This document shows, one piece after another, positions 1 to 7,342 of a stretch of DNA of 13,044 nt. Each line of letters opens with the position of its first letter. Within the stretch, counting starts at the first letter, position 1. The notes beneath the pieces are model-generated. The model saw nothing but the letters and a program-made list of their open reading frames with translations. It was not told the DNA's origin and made no database searches. The position numbers and the translations under genes are program-made. Source of the stretch: Cryomorphaceae bacterium (GTDB lineage: Bacteria; Bacteroidota; Bacteroidia; Flavobacteriales_G; Salibacteraceae); the NCBI GenBank assembly GCA_003564735.1, contig PXEK01000347.1:1-13044 (forward strand), in the 5' to 3' direction.

Positions 1-97
1 AACGAATAGATATAATTCCGGTATTGTATTTGGTAAAGTGATACTATTCCGCGAATTTTTTATAATTTCGTGAAGTTGAAATAAAATAATTCACAGT

Positions 98-871
98 ATG
101 AAAACAAGAAACATTCTCACCACAGTTTTATTCACCACACTACTCTCTTTTGGTTCGATATCGCTTACGGCACAAGTGGCCAACGGCACACATTCAGACT
201 TATTTGATTATTACGTCATGGGCGATTATGAAAAGTGCTATGATAAAGCCATAAAAAAGACGGAGAAAGACAAAACCAAGTATGACAGTGAGCCCTATTT
301 ATGGGCGGCCTTGAGCTTAATGCGAATTCACGAAGACCCTGAGTTAAGAGAGGTAGAAGAATATGAAAATGCAGTAAAAGACGCCATAAAAATCGCCGCA
401 AAGTTTAAAAAGCGTGATGACAGGCACATAAAAAAGGAAGAGCCACACCTTTTCGGCGACAATCAACACATCATCAACGAAATAAAAGCTCTTGCCATTG
501 CTGAGGCGCGCGGCTTTTTTGTTCAGGATGATTTTAGAAAGGCCGCTTACTATATGCGCTACGGATTGAGAATTGATGAAGAAGACGCCTCCATGGAGTT
601 GTTCAAAGCTGTTACCGATTTACTTTCGCGAAACAGAAGAGTGGGTTTAGATCACGCAAGTAACGCGATAAAAGCTTTTGAAAAAATGGCAGCCACCGGT
701 GACTTCAATATCCCCGAAGAAGTATTTCCCGCATTTGAAATGGGTTTTATACACTACACAAAGTATTTAAAAGAAAATGATGAATTGAGCGAGGCGGGTG
801 AAGTGATTAATTTAGCTCGAAAGTTGGATCCCGAAAACAAAAAGTTTGAACGACTTGCTGATTCACTGTAA
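98..871 (+). CDS. Secreted helical-repeat (TPR-like) protein of unknown function
   Basis: The 257-aa protein begins with a clear signal peptide: MKTR, a hydrophobic core at residues about 5-22, and a probable cut after A25 in SLTA/Q. The mature part is charged and mostly helical. Stretches at about 33-75, 134-162 and 212-252 read like tetratricopeptide-type helix pairs, for example AEARGFFVQDDFRKAAYYM and the LARKLDPENKKF ending. I do not recognise a named family. It would act in the periplasm or on the outer membrane surface, perhaps as a scaffold, but the function is unknown. The ATG at 98 is chosen because it starts the signal peptide; there is no Shine-Dalgarno, and the leader is A/T-rich. 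It is followed by a hairpin terminator at 895-924 and converges on the Omp85 gene. The 97 bases upstream show no clear promoter. The coding call is firm; the TPR reading is tentative. Confidence 0.8.
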   Translation: MKTRNILTTVLFTTLLSFGSISLTAQVANGTHSDLFDYYVMGDYEKCYDKAIKKTEKDKTKYDSEPYLWAALSLMRIHEDPELREVEEYENAVKDAIKIAAKFKKRDDRHIKKEEPHLFGDNQHIINEIKALAIAEARGFFVQDDFRKAAYYMRYGLRIDEEDASMELFKAVTDLLSRNRRVGLDHASNAIKAFEKMAATGDFNIPEEVFPAFEMGFIHYTKYLKENDELSEAGEVINLARKLDPENKKFERLADSL

Positions 872-894
872 AAAGGCTTTGACTAAAACATGAC

Positions 895-924
895 AAAAAG
901 GCAAATCAAAAGGTTTGCCTTTTT
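895..924. terminator. Bidirectional intrinsic terminator between convergent genes
   Basis: A perfect 11-bp stem (AAAAAGGCAAA at 895-905, TTTGCCTTTTT at 914-924) encloses an 8-nt loop. Read on +, the T-run at 920-925 and ATTTT follow, ending the gene at 98-871. Read on -, the A-run at 895-899 supplies the U tract for the Omp85-like gene, whose stop is at about 992. Confidence 0.85.
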
Positions 925-991
925 TATTTTCCAACAAAAACGTTTCCAATACAAATGTTTCCGGCAGGTGACTCGGAAATATTCAAAATCA

Positions 992-2143
992 CTAAAACGC
1001 CTCCCCCATCATGATGTAAAACGCATCACTTCTGCGGCCAAATCCGTAATCAAAACGGAGGTTTAAGCGTTCCCTTTTATTGATATTGAAACGTATGCCT
1101 CCGCCTACAGAGTACTTTAGCCTGTCCAACCGTAAATCAGACGGAGAACGCATTACATCACCCGCGCCGGCAAAAACCACAGCGCCAAAGCGCCACCAAA
1201 CGGGAAAGCGATATTCCACCTGCATTCCGGTAAAGTGATGATCGCGATACCTGTTGGCTGCATAGCCGCGTAAAATTTCATCACCGCCTACCTTTGCCAT
1301 ATCTAAAAAAGGAACACCTCCAAAGTTAGTACGCGTCAATACATGAAATGCGAAAATTTGATTCTTAAACACCTCTTTGTATGTAGAAAAAACTGCGTTG
1401 AGATTGAAGTAATTGAAATCTCCACCAAGCGCTTCATCAAAATAATATGCTGAAACCTCGAATAAAATACCTTCATAAGAATTGACTACATTATCACGAG
1501 AGTCGTACGTAATTACCGCACCGGCGCCCGAACCGGTTCCCCCATTATAGCCGATAATATCTCCCTTTTGCAACAGCCCTCCCTCTTGCAATCCAAAATT
1601 ATACTCGTAAGCGAATTGATAATCCAGCCCCACAAAAAAGTTTGGCGCCAATTTTTTAAGACCAAGTAACTTGAGATGCAACAAATCATAGGTGTAAAAC
1701 TCCACATTTGAATTAGGTGTATTATTACCAATACCATAGAATCGATCGGGAAACCTTCGGTATCGAAACTCTCCTTTAAAAAGGTACTTTTCCTCGTTGG
1801 TAAAAATATTCCATGATGACCACAAATCAAACTGTTTATTTTGAGTGTAATCGCTAAGTAGCTTTACATAAGAGAGCCTAGTTTTAGCGTCTTCAACCTT
1901 GGTATGAGTACCTGTATTGAAGTAGTATATACCTACGGCTCCTGCAGCTATTCGAGTATCCGGCGTATAATAAAGCAAAGGGAAAAGAAAAATACCCTCA
2001 CTTTTAACCGCTGTATCCTGTTTCCAAAACTTGAATTTATCTACAAGGCTTTTTTGTGCTTTTACCGGTGAATACACAAAAAACAAAATGAAGAAAAACG
2101 CGAAAAAAACCTTGAATTTCAATTGTGAAAATTTAGCGTGCAA
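992..2143 (-). CDS. Omp85/BamA-TamA-family surface-antigen outer-membrane barrel, POTRA-less
   Basis: The 383-aa protein has an N-terminal signal peptide (hydrophobic residues about 12-25, probable cut VKA/Q at 29). The rest is beta-barrel-like, with alternating aromatic strands. Omp85 hallmarks are visible: the GAVITYDSRDNVVNSYEG segment at about 208-225, the loop-6-type LRGY at 291-294 within GGDEILRGY, FRYRRFPDRFYGIG at about 126-139, and a C-terminal Phe. No POTRA domain precedes the barrel, so it resembles the short 'bacterial surface antigen' proteins common in Bacteroidota. Its substrate or partner is unknown. The frame has no ATG before residue 282, so translation must start at TTG (2143, used here, or TTG at 2122, which gives the signal peptide MKFKVFFAFF) or another non-ATG codon. 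A weak -7 match, CAACTTTG on the minus strand at 2148-2141, would favour the 2122 start. The family call is confident, the start is not. Confidence 0.85.
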   Translation of the reverse strand: MHAKFSQLKFKVFFAFFFILFFVYSPVKAQKSLVDKFKFWKQDTAVKSEGIFLFPLLYYTPDTRIAAGAVGIYYFNTGTHTKVEDAKTRLSYVKLLSDYTQNKQFDLWSSWNIFTNEEKYLFKGEFRYRRFPDRFYGIGNNTPNSNVEFYTYDLLHLKLLGLKKLAPNFFVGLDYQFAYEYNFGLQEGGLLQKGDIIGYNGGTGSGAGAVITYDSRDNVVNSYEGILFEVSAYYFDEALGGDFNYFNLNAVFSTYKEVFKNQIFAFHVLTRTNFGGVPFLDMAKVGGDEILRGYAANRYRDHHFTGMQVEYRFPVWWRFGAVVFAGAGDVMRSPSDLRLDRLKYSVGGGIRFNINKRERLNLRFDYGFGRRSDAFYIMMGEAF

Positions 2144-2300
2144 AGTTGGTAAAAACCTTATATAAAAGTACGTAATTCTACCGGCAATAAATTTTAGGAT
2201 GCCCGAGGGTATATTGTGTAATAATACAAGGCGAACAGCTACAGCAAAAAGTGCTTAACCCTCAAATTAAAATTGGAGCTAACCGAGTTTAAATTTCGGA

Positions 2301-2325
2301 AGTAAATAAGTAAATAAGTAAATAC
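2301..2325. repeat. Short 8-bp tandem repeat (GTAAATAA, about 3 copies)
   Basis: GTAAATAA begins at 2302, 2310 and 2318, the last copy ending in C instead of A. It lies in the 259-bp spacer between rpsA and the Omp85-like gene, downstream of the rpsA terminator. No function is evident; it may be simple slippage DNA. Confidence 0.6.
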
Positions 2326-2344
2326 AAATTGGCTCGTAAAAGCC

Positions 2345-2378
2345 AAAAAAAAGGGCTCCCGATAATCGGAAGCCCTTT
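2345..2378 (-). terminator. rpsA intrinsic terminator
   Basis: On the minus strand a 13-bp stem (2378-2366 pairing with 2362-2350, one G-U wobble) with a 3-nt loop is followed by a run of eight U, complementary to the A-run at 2345-2352. It lies about 25 bases past the rpsA stop and is a textbook rho-independent terminator. Confidence 0.9.
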
Positions 2379-2402
2379 AGAGTGGATTAAAACAGAGAGA
2401 AC

Positions 2403-4568
2403 TTATTTTTTCTCGCCCTCGTCCATTTCTTTTTTCAGTTTTGAAAGCGCATCCAAATCGCCGAGTGTAGATTTTTCACCCTGCTCATTGATTTGTTGCA
2501 TTTGCTTCCGCGTAGCTCTACCTGCACCCGGTTTAGCACCGCCTTGAGGCTTTCGCTTACCTTTACCTTCATCTACATCATCGTGCAACGCGCCATGAGA
2601 TACAATGATTTTTTTGGCTTCTTTATTGAATTCAAGAATTTTAAAATCTAATGTATCATCAATTGATAGCTTGCCGCCTTCTTTTTTGTTGGCGTGACGT
2701 GTAGGGCAAAAACCTTCAACACCGTATGGAAGTGATACTACGAAACCTTTATCGTTTTTACCGATTACTGTTCCTTGATGCACTGAATCTTCAGTAAACA
2801 CCGTTTCAAATACATCCCATGGGTTTTCTTCCAGTTGCTTGTGACCTAATGACAACCTACGATTCTCTTTGTCAATTTCCATAACCACTACTTCAAGGTC
2901 TTCACCCGGCTTACAGAACTCTGTAGGGTGACTGATTTTTTTAGACCAAGAAAGATCGGATATGTGCACGAGTCCGTCGATTCCCTCTTCAAGCTCAACA
3001 AAAACACCAAAGTTCGAAAGGTTGGTAATTTTGCCTTTATGCTTAGAGTCAACGGGGTATTTAGCTTCAATATCCTCCCATGGATCAGGAGTTAATCTTC
3101 GAGTTGACAGTGACATCTTGCGCTCTTCGCGATCTAGGGTCATGATAACAGACTCCACTTCATCTCCAACTTTAAAGAAGTCTTGAGCTGTTCTCAAGTG
3201 CTGCGACCAGCTCATTTCAGATACGTGAATTAGACCTTCCACGCCGGGTTGTACTTCAACAAAAGCGCCGTAATCGGCAAGTACTACTACTTTACCTTTT
3301 ACTTTGTCACCCACTTTAAGGTCTTCACTCAATTGCTCCCACGGATGCGCTTGCAGTTGCTTCACACCAAGAGCGATACGTTTTTTGGTATCGTCGAAGT
3401 CCAAAATAACCACGTTGAGTTTTTGATCCAATTCCACAACCTCCTCAGGGTGGTTAATACGACCCCAAGACAAGTCTGTAATGTGAATAAGACCGTCAAC
3501 ACCACCCATATCGATGAATACACCGTAAGAGGTAATATTTTTAACAACGCCTTCAAGAACCTGGCCTTTTTCAAGCTTGGTCATGATTTCGGCTTTTTGT
3601 TGCTCAATTTCAGCTTCGATGAGTGCTTTGTGAGATACAACTACGTTTTTAAACTCTTGGTTAATCTTCACTACTTTGAAGTCCATGGTTTTATCAACAT
3701 ATTGATCGTAATCTCTAATAGGCTTAACGTCAATTTGTGAGCCGGGCAAGAAAGCTTCCAGCCCAAATACATCAACAATTAAACCGCCTTTTGTACGACA
3801 CTTAACATAACCTTTGATAATTTCTCCGCTTTCTTGAGCCTCATTCACCTTGTGCCATGCACTTAGCGTACGCGCCTTTTTGTGTGAAATTACCAATTGC
3901 CCGTTGGGGTCTTCAAGGTTTTCAACGTAAACGTCTACTTTATCACCAACAGCTAAATCGGGGTTGTAACGAAACTCGGTAGCTTGGATGATTCCTTCAG
4001 ATTTATATCCGATGTTAATCACCGCTTCTTTCTTACTCAGCGCTACAATGGTTCCTTCAACCACTTCATGACGACCGATGGAAGTAAGAGTTTTGCTGTA
4101 TTCTTCGTCTAAATTTTGCGTTTCCTCCTCGGTGTAAATTTCCTTTTGTTTACCAAGGGCGTCCCAGTTGAAGTCTTCAAGTGGTTTAACCTTGGAGTAA
4201 TCCACGGGTTCGTGAGGGTCTTGAGCGGCTGCTTTTTTTGCTGCCACCTCTTCAGCTTTTTCGACTTCCTCTTTTACCTCGTTTACACCTACTGTTTCAG
4301 GGGTTGCTTTTTCGCTCTCCTTTTCAACTTCGGCTTCTACGTCAACTTTTTTTGGAGCTGATTTTTTCTTGGGAGCCGGCTTTTCCTCTTCCTTTTCCTC
4401 AACGGACTTAGGTTCAGATTTTTTTGCTTTAGGCTCTTCTTTAGGAGTTTCGGTTTTCTTCTCCTCCTTTTTTACCTCGGCGGCTGCCTCGGTTTTTGAT
4501 TCTACAGACTTTTTCGCCTGTGTTTCCTCCGCTTTTTTTTCAGCGGCATCTTTTTTTTCTTCTGCCAT
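2403..4568 (-). CDS. rpsA: 30S ribosomal protein S1
   Basis: The 721-aa protein carries six S1 RNA-binding OB-fold domains, at about 166-232, 249-316, 335-404, 420-491, 506-578 and 594-661. Domains 3-5 show the classic core (YGVFIDMGGVDGLIHITDLSW, YGAFVEVQPGVEGLIHVSEMSW, FGVFVELEEGIDGLVHISDLSW). In bacteria S1 sits on the 30S platform and recruits mRNA to the ribosome. It is longer than E. coli S1 (557 aa), mainly because of a low-complexity Lys/Glu/Ala extension over residues 1 to about 160; the last 60 residues are also charged. The start chosen is ATG at 4568 (MAEEKK). A GTG 30 bases upstream would add MVYNTKQPIF but looks less likely. There is no Shine-Dalgarno. It has its own exact promoter at 4665-4694 and a strong terminator. 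The cmk gene, often its neighbour elsewhere, is not next to it here. Confidence 0.97.
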   Translation of the reverse strand: MAEEKKDAAEKKAEETQAKKSVESKTEAAAEVKKEEKKTETPKEEPKAKKSEPKSVEEKEEEKPAPKKKSAPKKVDVEAEVEKESEKATPETVGVNEVKEEVEKAEEVAAKKAAAQDPHEPVDYSKVKPLEDFNWDALGKQKEIYTEEETQNLDEEYSKTLTSIGRHEVVEGTIVALSKKEAVINIGYKSEGIIQATEFRYNPDLAVGDKVDVYVENLEDPNGQLVISHKKARTLSAWHKVNEAQESGEIIKGYVKCRTKGGLIVDVFGLEAFLPGSQIDVKPIRDYDQYVDKTMDFKVVKINQEFKNVVVSHKALIEAEIEQQKAEIMTKLEKGQVLEGVVKNITSYGVFIDMGGVDGLIHITDLSWGRINHPEEVVELDQKLNVVILDFDDTKKRIALGVKQLQAHPWEQLSEDLKVGDKVKGKVVVLADYGAFVEVQPGVEGLIHVSEMSWSQHLRTAQDFFKVGDEVESVIMTLDREERKMSLSTRRLTPDPWEDIEAKYPVDSKHKGKITNLSNFGVFVELEEGIDGLVHISDLSWSKKISHPTEFCKPGEDLEVVVMEIDKENRRLSLGHKQLEENPWDVFETVFTEDSVHQGTVIGKNDKGFVVSLPYGVEGFCPTRHANKKEGGKLSIDDTLDFKILEFNKEAKKIIVSHGALHDDVDEGKGKRKPQGGAKPGAGRATRKQMQQINEQGEKSTLGDLDALSKLKKEMDEGEKK

Positions 4569-4664
4569 AAAAATGGGCTGTTTTGTATTGTAAACCACGG
4601 CGTTTACAAGTTGTTTTACATTACTGTTACCGCGACAGTCCTATTCCGTTTCCAAAAAGGAGTG

Positions 4665-4694
4665 CAAAAGTACAATACTTTTACATGTGACAAA
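4665..4694 (-). promoter_or_regulatory. rpsA promoter, Bacteroidota -33/-7 type
   Basis: Read on the minus strand, TTTG (4694-4691) and TACTTTTG (4672-4665) are separated by 18 bases. Both match the known Bacteroidota primary-sigma consensus TTTG / TAnnTTTG exactly. Transcription would begin near 4659 and leave a leader of roughly 90 nt before the ATG at 4568, which is long enough for leader regulation. Confidence 0.75.
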
Positions 4695-4816
4695 CTAAAC
4701 AATTTAAAAAAGAATAGTTTACCCGATTAAAATTCAAATTATATGTTGCCATTTAATAAGATATGAGGCAGGTTAATGAAAGTATCATCTTACACCCCCA
4801 CCTCTATTTTTAATTT

Positions 4817-4844
4817 CAAAAGTATTTAGCACTTCTATTTCAGA
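4817..4844 (-). promoter_or_regulatory. Possible second, distal minus-strand promoter upstream of rpsA
   Basis: The minus strand reads TCTG (4844-4841), 16 bases, then TACTTTTG (4824-4817). The -7 box is exact, the -33 box imperfect. It points toward rpsA, about 150 bases upstream of the nearer promoter, so it could be a distal rpsA promoter or serve a short untranslated RNA. Confidence 0.35.
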
Positions 4845-4916
4845 CGGTTTTGAAGGTTCTGACCAATAAAATAAAAAAGCATAGTCTAAAAAATTAAAAG
4901 ATAGAGCCTGCCGGCG

Positions 4917-4945
4917 TCTGTTACCAAAACTGTTTTTTACTTTTG
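4917..4945 (+). promoter_or_regulatory. Thiolase promoter
   Basis: TCTG (4917-4920), a 17-base spacer and TACTTTTG (4938-4945) fit the Bacteroidota pattern; the -7 box is exact and the -33 box has one mismatch. The expected start near 4951 gives a leader of about 28 nt before the ATG at 4979. Confidence 0.6.
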
Positions 4946-4978
4946 TACATCAATATCAATGACTAAATTTAATTTTTT

Positions 4979-6157
4979 ATGAAAGAAGTATATATAGTAT
5001 CTGCCGTGCGAACCCCGGTGGGAAGTTTTTTAGGCTCCTTATCCTCTGTTCCCGCTACCAAGTTGGGAGCTATAGCTATTAAAGGTGCCATGGATAAAGC
5101 GGGTATTAAAGGATCTGACGTTCAGGAAGTATTTATGGGGAATGTACTGCAGGCGGGTGAAGGTCAAGCTCCGGCCAGACAGGCAGCCATTTATGCGGGT
5201 ATTGAACAAACCGTTCCCTGTACCACCATTAACAAGGTATGCGCCAGCGGAATGAAATCTGTAATGCTTGCCGCACAGTCGATAATGACGGGCGATAATG
5301 ATATAGCTGTAGCGGGTGGAATGGAAAATATGTCACAAGTGCCTCACTATCTATTGGGCAGCCGTAAAGGCTACAAAATGGGTGATGTAAAGGCTGTTGA
5401 CGGCATGGTTCATGACGGACTCATGGACGTGTATAACAAATACCACATGGGTAATGCCGCGGAATTATGCGCGAAAGAGTGCAACATTTCAAGAGAGGAG
5501 CAAGATGAGTACGCTGTAGAATCCTACAAGCGCTCAGCAGCAGCATGGAAAGCGGGTAAATTTAATGACGAAGTAGTTCCCGTAGAAGTACCGCAGCGAA
5601 AAGGCGACCCCATTATTGTAAATGAGGACGAAGAATACAAAAATGTGAAATTGGAAAAAATTCCGGCATTGCGTCCGGTTTTTCAAAAGGAGGGCACCGT
5701 AACTGCGGCCAATGCTTCAACCCTTAATGACGGAGCATCGGCACTGGTTCTCATGAGTAAAGAACGCGCTGAGGCTATGGGAATCAAGCCACTGGCCAAG
5801 GTAGTATCTTTCGCGGATGCGGCTCAAGCACCCGAATGGTTTACCACCGCTCCGGCAAAGGCATTACCTAAAGCGCTGGACAAAGCGGGTTTAAAAAATG
5901 AAGATATTGATTTTTGGGAAATCAACCAGGCCTTTTCAGTTGTAGGATTGGCCAATATTAAAGAGCTCAACCTCGACACTTCCAAAGTAGATGTGAACGG
6001 TGGAGCGGTATCATTAGGGCACCCGTTGGGGAGCTCAGGCTCACGCATTTTAGTCACTCTGCTTCACGTCCTTAAGCAAAATAACGCTAAACGAGGAGCT
6101 GCGGGTATTTGTAACGGCGGTGGTGGCGCCTCAGCATTTGTTGTCGAGACGCTCTAG
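4979..6157 (+). CDS. atoB: Acetyl-CoA C-acetyltransferase (thiolase)
   Basis: The 392-aa length is normal for the thiolase II family, which condenses two acetyl-CoA to acetoacetyl-CoA or runs the reverse cleavage in the cytoplasm. Catalytic residues are present: nucleophile C88 in [11 protein letters not shown]348 in [14 protein letters not shown] and C378 in [11 protein letters not shown], with the GGMENMS block at 113-119. The usual NEAF motif reads NQAF (316-319), a mild variation. The N-terminus ([13 protein letters not shown]) is complete and the ATG follows an A/T-rich leader without Shine-Dalgarno. The gene is monocistronic: its own promoter lies upstream and a strong terminator follows. 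No beta-oxidation partner is adjacent, so the pathway direction (fatty or amino acid breakdown, or ketone/isoprenoid precursor synthesis) cannot be told. The symbol is by family; thlA or phaA would fit equally well. Confidence 0.95.
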   Translation: MKEVYIVSAVRTPVGSFLGSLSSVPATKLGAIAIKGAMDKAGIKGSDVQEVFMGNVLQAGEGQAPARQAAIYAGIEQTVPCTTINKVCASGMKSVMLAAQSIMTGDNDIAVAGGMENMSQVPHYLLGSRKGYKMGDVKAVDGMVHDGLMDVYNKYHMGNAAELCAKECNISREEQDEYAVESYKRSAAAWKAGKFNDEVVPVEVPQRKGDPIIVNEDEEYKNVKLEKIPALRPVFQKEGTVTAANASTLNDGASALVLMSKERAEAMGIKPLAKVVSFADAAQAPEWFTTAPAKALPKALDKAGLKNEDIDFWEINQAFSVVGLANIKELNLDTSKVDVNGGAVSLGHPLGSSGSRILVTLLHVLKQNNAKRGAAGICNGGGGASAFVVETL

Positions 6158-6208
6158 TCATAGTCGGGCTGTACTCATCCAAAACAGGTTGTTAATAAAT
6201 ACACAACT

Positions 6209-6259
6209 AAAGCTTGGCAAATTTTGGTTTTCTACCTTTTATTTGCCAAGCTTTTTATT
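6209..6259 (+). terminator. Thiolase terminator
   Basis: A perfect 14-bp stem (AAAGCTTGGCAAAT at 6209-6222, ATTTGCCAAGCTTT at 6241-6254) with an 18-nt loop is followed by a T-rich tail (TTATTTTTA). It ends the thiolase transcript about 50 bases past the stop codon. The loop is larger than usual. Confidence 0.8.
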
Positions 6260-6262
6260 TTT

Positions 6263-6296
6263 AGTAAAACTGTATTCGACCCGGTAAGTAAAACTG
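6263..6296. repeat. Pair of 10-bp direct repeats upstream of the NlpC/P60 gene
   Basis: AGTAAAACTG occurs at 6263-6272 and again at 6287-6296, 24 bases apart start to start. The second copy ends 14 bases before the ATG at 6311. This is the short spacer where the promoter of the next gene must lie, and no clear TAnnTTTG box is present, so the pair could be an operator or chance. Confidence 0.4.
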
Positions 6297-6310
6297 AGAA
6301 ACAAATCTAA

Positions 6311-7099
6311 ATGAAATACGGCGTATCCGTTCTTAGCATTATTCCCTGCAGAGGTGAGCCTGCAGATCAAGCCGAACAAACAACTCAATTACTTTTTGGA
6401 GAGCATTACAAGGTGCTGGAGGAACGAAAAAAATTTGTACGTATTCGCAATGCCTTTGACGGCTACGAAAGCTGGATTTGCCGCAAACAACACAGTGAAA
6501 TTCATCAAGACGAATATAATCGCTTAAATGATTACCACATGTGTTGCAGTACGTTGGACTTACTTGGAATACTCACATGTACAGATGACGACTCTATAAT
6601 GACTTTACCCTTAGGGGCCACACTGCCCGGTATAAAAGACGGAATGATGGAACTTGCGGGTAAAACTTACGAATACAGCGGTGATATTATCCCAAAACCG
6701 GGTAAGGATAAGGTAAAACTCGTTGAGCATGCCTTGATGTATGAAAATGCTCCCTACCTTTGGGGAGGAAGGAGTCCGTTCGGTATTGACTGCTCAGGTT
6801 ACACTCAAATGATTTATAAACTCAACGGCATCAAATTACCTCGGGACGCATCTGAACAAGCAAAAATCGGAACCACACTCAGTTTTGTAGAAGAAGGCGA
6901 ACCCGGCGATTTAGCCTTTTTTGACAATGATGAAGGTCTCATAACTCATGTAGGCATTTTATTGGAAGACAACTACATTATACACGCATCGGGAAAAGTG
7001 CGTATCGACCGTATTGATCATCAAGGTATTTACGATGAAAAAACCAGGGGATATACCCACAGTTTACGTATTATCAAGCGCATTTACCCTCATAAATAA
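6311..7099 (+). CDS. Cytoplasmic SH3-NlpC/P60 cysteine peptidase (YkfC/DPP-VI-like)
   Basis: The 262-aa protein has an N-terminal bacterial SH3-type region (about 1-120) and a C-terminal NlpC/P60 domain (about 130-258). The catalytic triad residues are visible: C161 in FGIDCSGYTQ, H213 in ITHVGI and H225 in YIIHASG. The YLWGGRSP lead-in is typical. NlpC/P60 enzymes of this layout cleave gamma-D-Glu to diamino-acid bonds in murein peptides, as in YkfC-type gamma-D-glutamyl dipeptidyl-peptidases. There is no signal peptide or lipobox, so it most likely acts in the cytoplasm on imported muropeptides; this is an inference. The start ATG at 6311 lacks a Shine-Dalgarno. The gene follows the thiolase terminator and is not evidently in an operon. 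The T-run at 7108-7115 after it has no hairpin before it. Confidence 0.9.
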   Translation: MKYGVSVLSIIPCRGEPADQAEQTTQLLFGEHYKVLEERKKFVRIRNAFDGYESWICRKQHSEIHQDEYNRLNDYHMCCSTLDLLGILTCTDDDSIMTLPLGATLPGIKDGMMELAGKTYEYSGDIIPKPGKDKVKLVEHALMYENAPYLWGGRSPFGIDCSGYTQMIYKLNGIKLPRDASEQAKIGTTLSFVEEGEPGDLAFFDNDEGLITHVGILLEDNYIIHASGKVRIDRIDHQGIYDEKTRGYTHSLRIIKRIYPHK

Positions 7100-7223
7100 A
7101 TTTCTATTTTTTTTGGTCAGAGCCCTTTAAACTCATCTTCAAATAAAGGAACTCCGTTATAAATCAAGCTGAGTACTACTCTCGTTAACGGCAAACGGAA
7201 TAGAAAGAACTAACACCGACCTC

Positions 7224-7251
7224 TCATACCGCCTACTTGTTATTCATACCG
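7224..7251. repeat. Two TCATACCG direct repeats spaced 20 bp, possible operator
   Basis: TCATACCG is found at 7224-7231 and 7244-7251, with 9 of 10 bases matching over TCATACCGSC. The 20-bp period equals about two helical turns, and the pair lies about 60 bp upstream of the -7 box of the next gene. It is a possible regulator site, without further support. Confidence 0.3.
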
Positions 7252-7311
7252 GCTTTCTCGTCTCCCGGGACTTTGCCATAAAGGAAAGTGCGTATCGTAA
7301 ACGTTACCCTG

Positions 7312-7319
7312 TAATTTTG
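7312..7319 (+). promoter_or_regulatory. -7 promoter box of the two-TM protein gene
   Basis: TAATTTTG matches TAnnTTTG exactly and lies 23 bases before the ATG at 7343, leaving a short leader. No clear TTTG -33 element sits at the expected distance, which may mean an activator is needed. Confidence 0.5.
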
Positions 7320-7342
7320 CGATAATTAATAAGAGTGGCATT

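Larger units (their letters stand above)
4569..4978. other. 410-bp divergent intergenic region between rpsA and thiolase
   Basis: This spacer holds promoter-like boxes in both directions: minus-strand TACTTTTG at 4672-4665 and 4824-4817, and plus-strand TACTTTTG at 4938-4945. A small inverted repeat (ACTGT 4623-4627, ACAGT 4635-4639) lies in the presumed rpsA leader. I see no convincing gene; a 16-codon ATG frame at 4763 lacks support. The rest is A/T-rich. Confidence 0.6.

Noticed and set aside
3249..3740. 163-codon plus-strand open frame antisense to rpsA
   Set aside because: It lies opposite well-conserved S1 domains, has Phe/Asn/Val-rich composition typical of antisense reading, and has no promoter or start context.
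4251..4560. Repetitive look of the rpsA 5' region
   Set aside because: This is codon bias from a low-complexity Lys/Glu/Ala protein segment, not a DNA repeat array; units have no fixed period.
4116..4593. Plus-strand open frames opposite the rpsA N-terminal extension
   Set aside because: Phe/Ser/Leu-rich translations are the expected mirror of Lys/Glu/Ala-rich codons; no independent support.
4763..4813. 16-codon ATG frame in the rpsA-thiolase spacer
   Set aside because: Too short, with no promoter or conserved features, and it crosses toward a minus-strand promoter box.
6995..7297. 13-bp exact direct repeat AAAGTGCGTATCG at 6995-7007 and 7285-7297
   Set aside because: One exact 13-mer match is about what chance predicts in 13 kb, and one copy lies inside the NlpC/P60 coding sequence.
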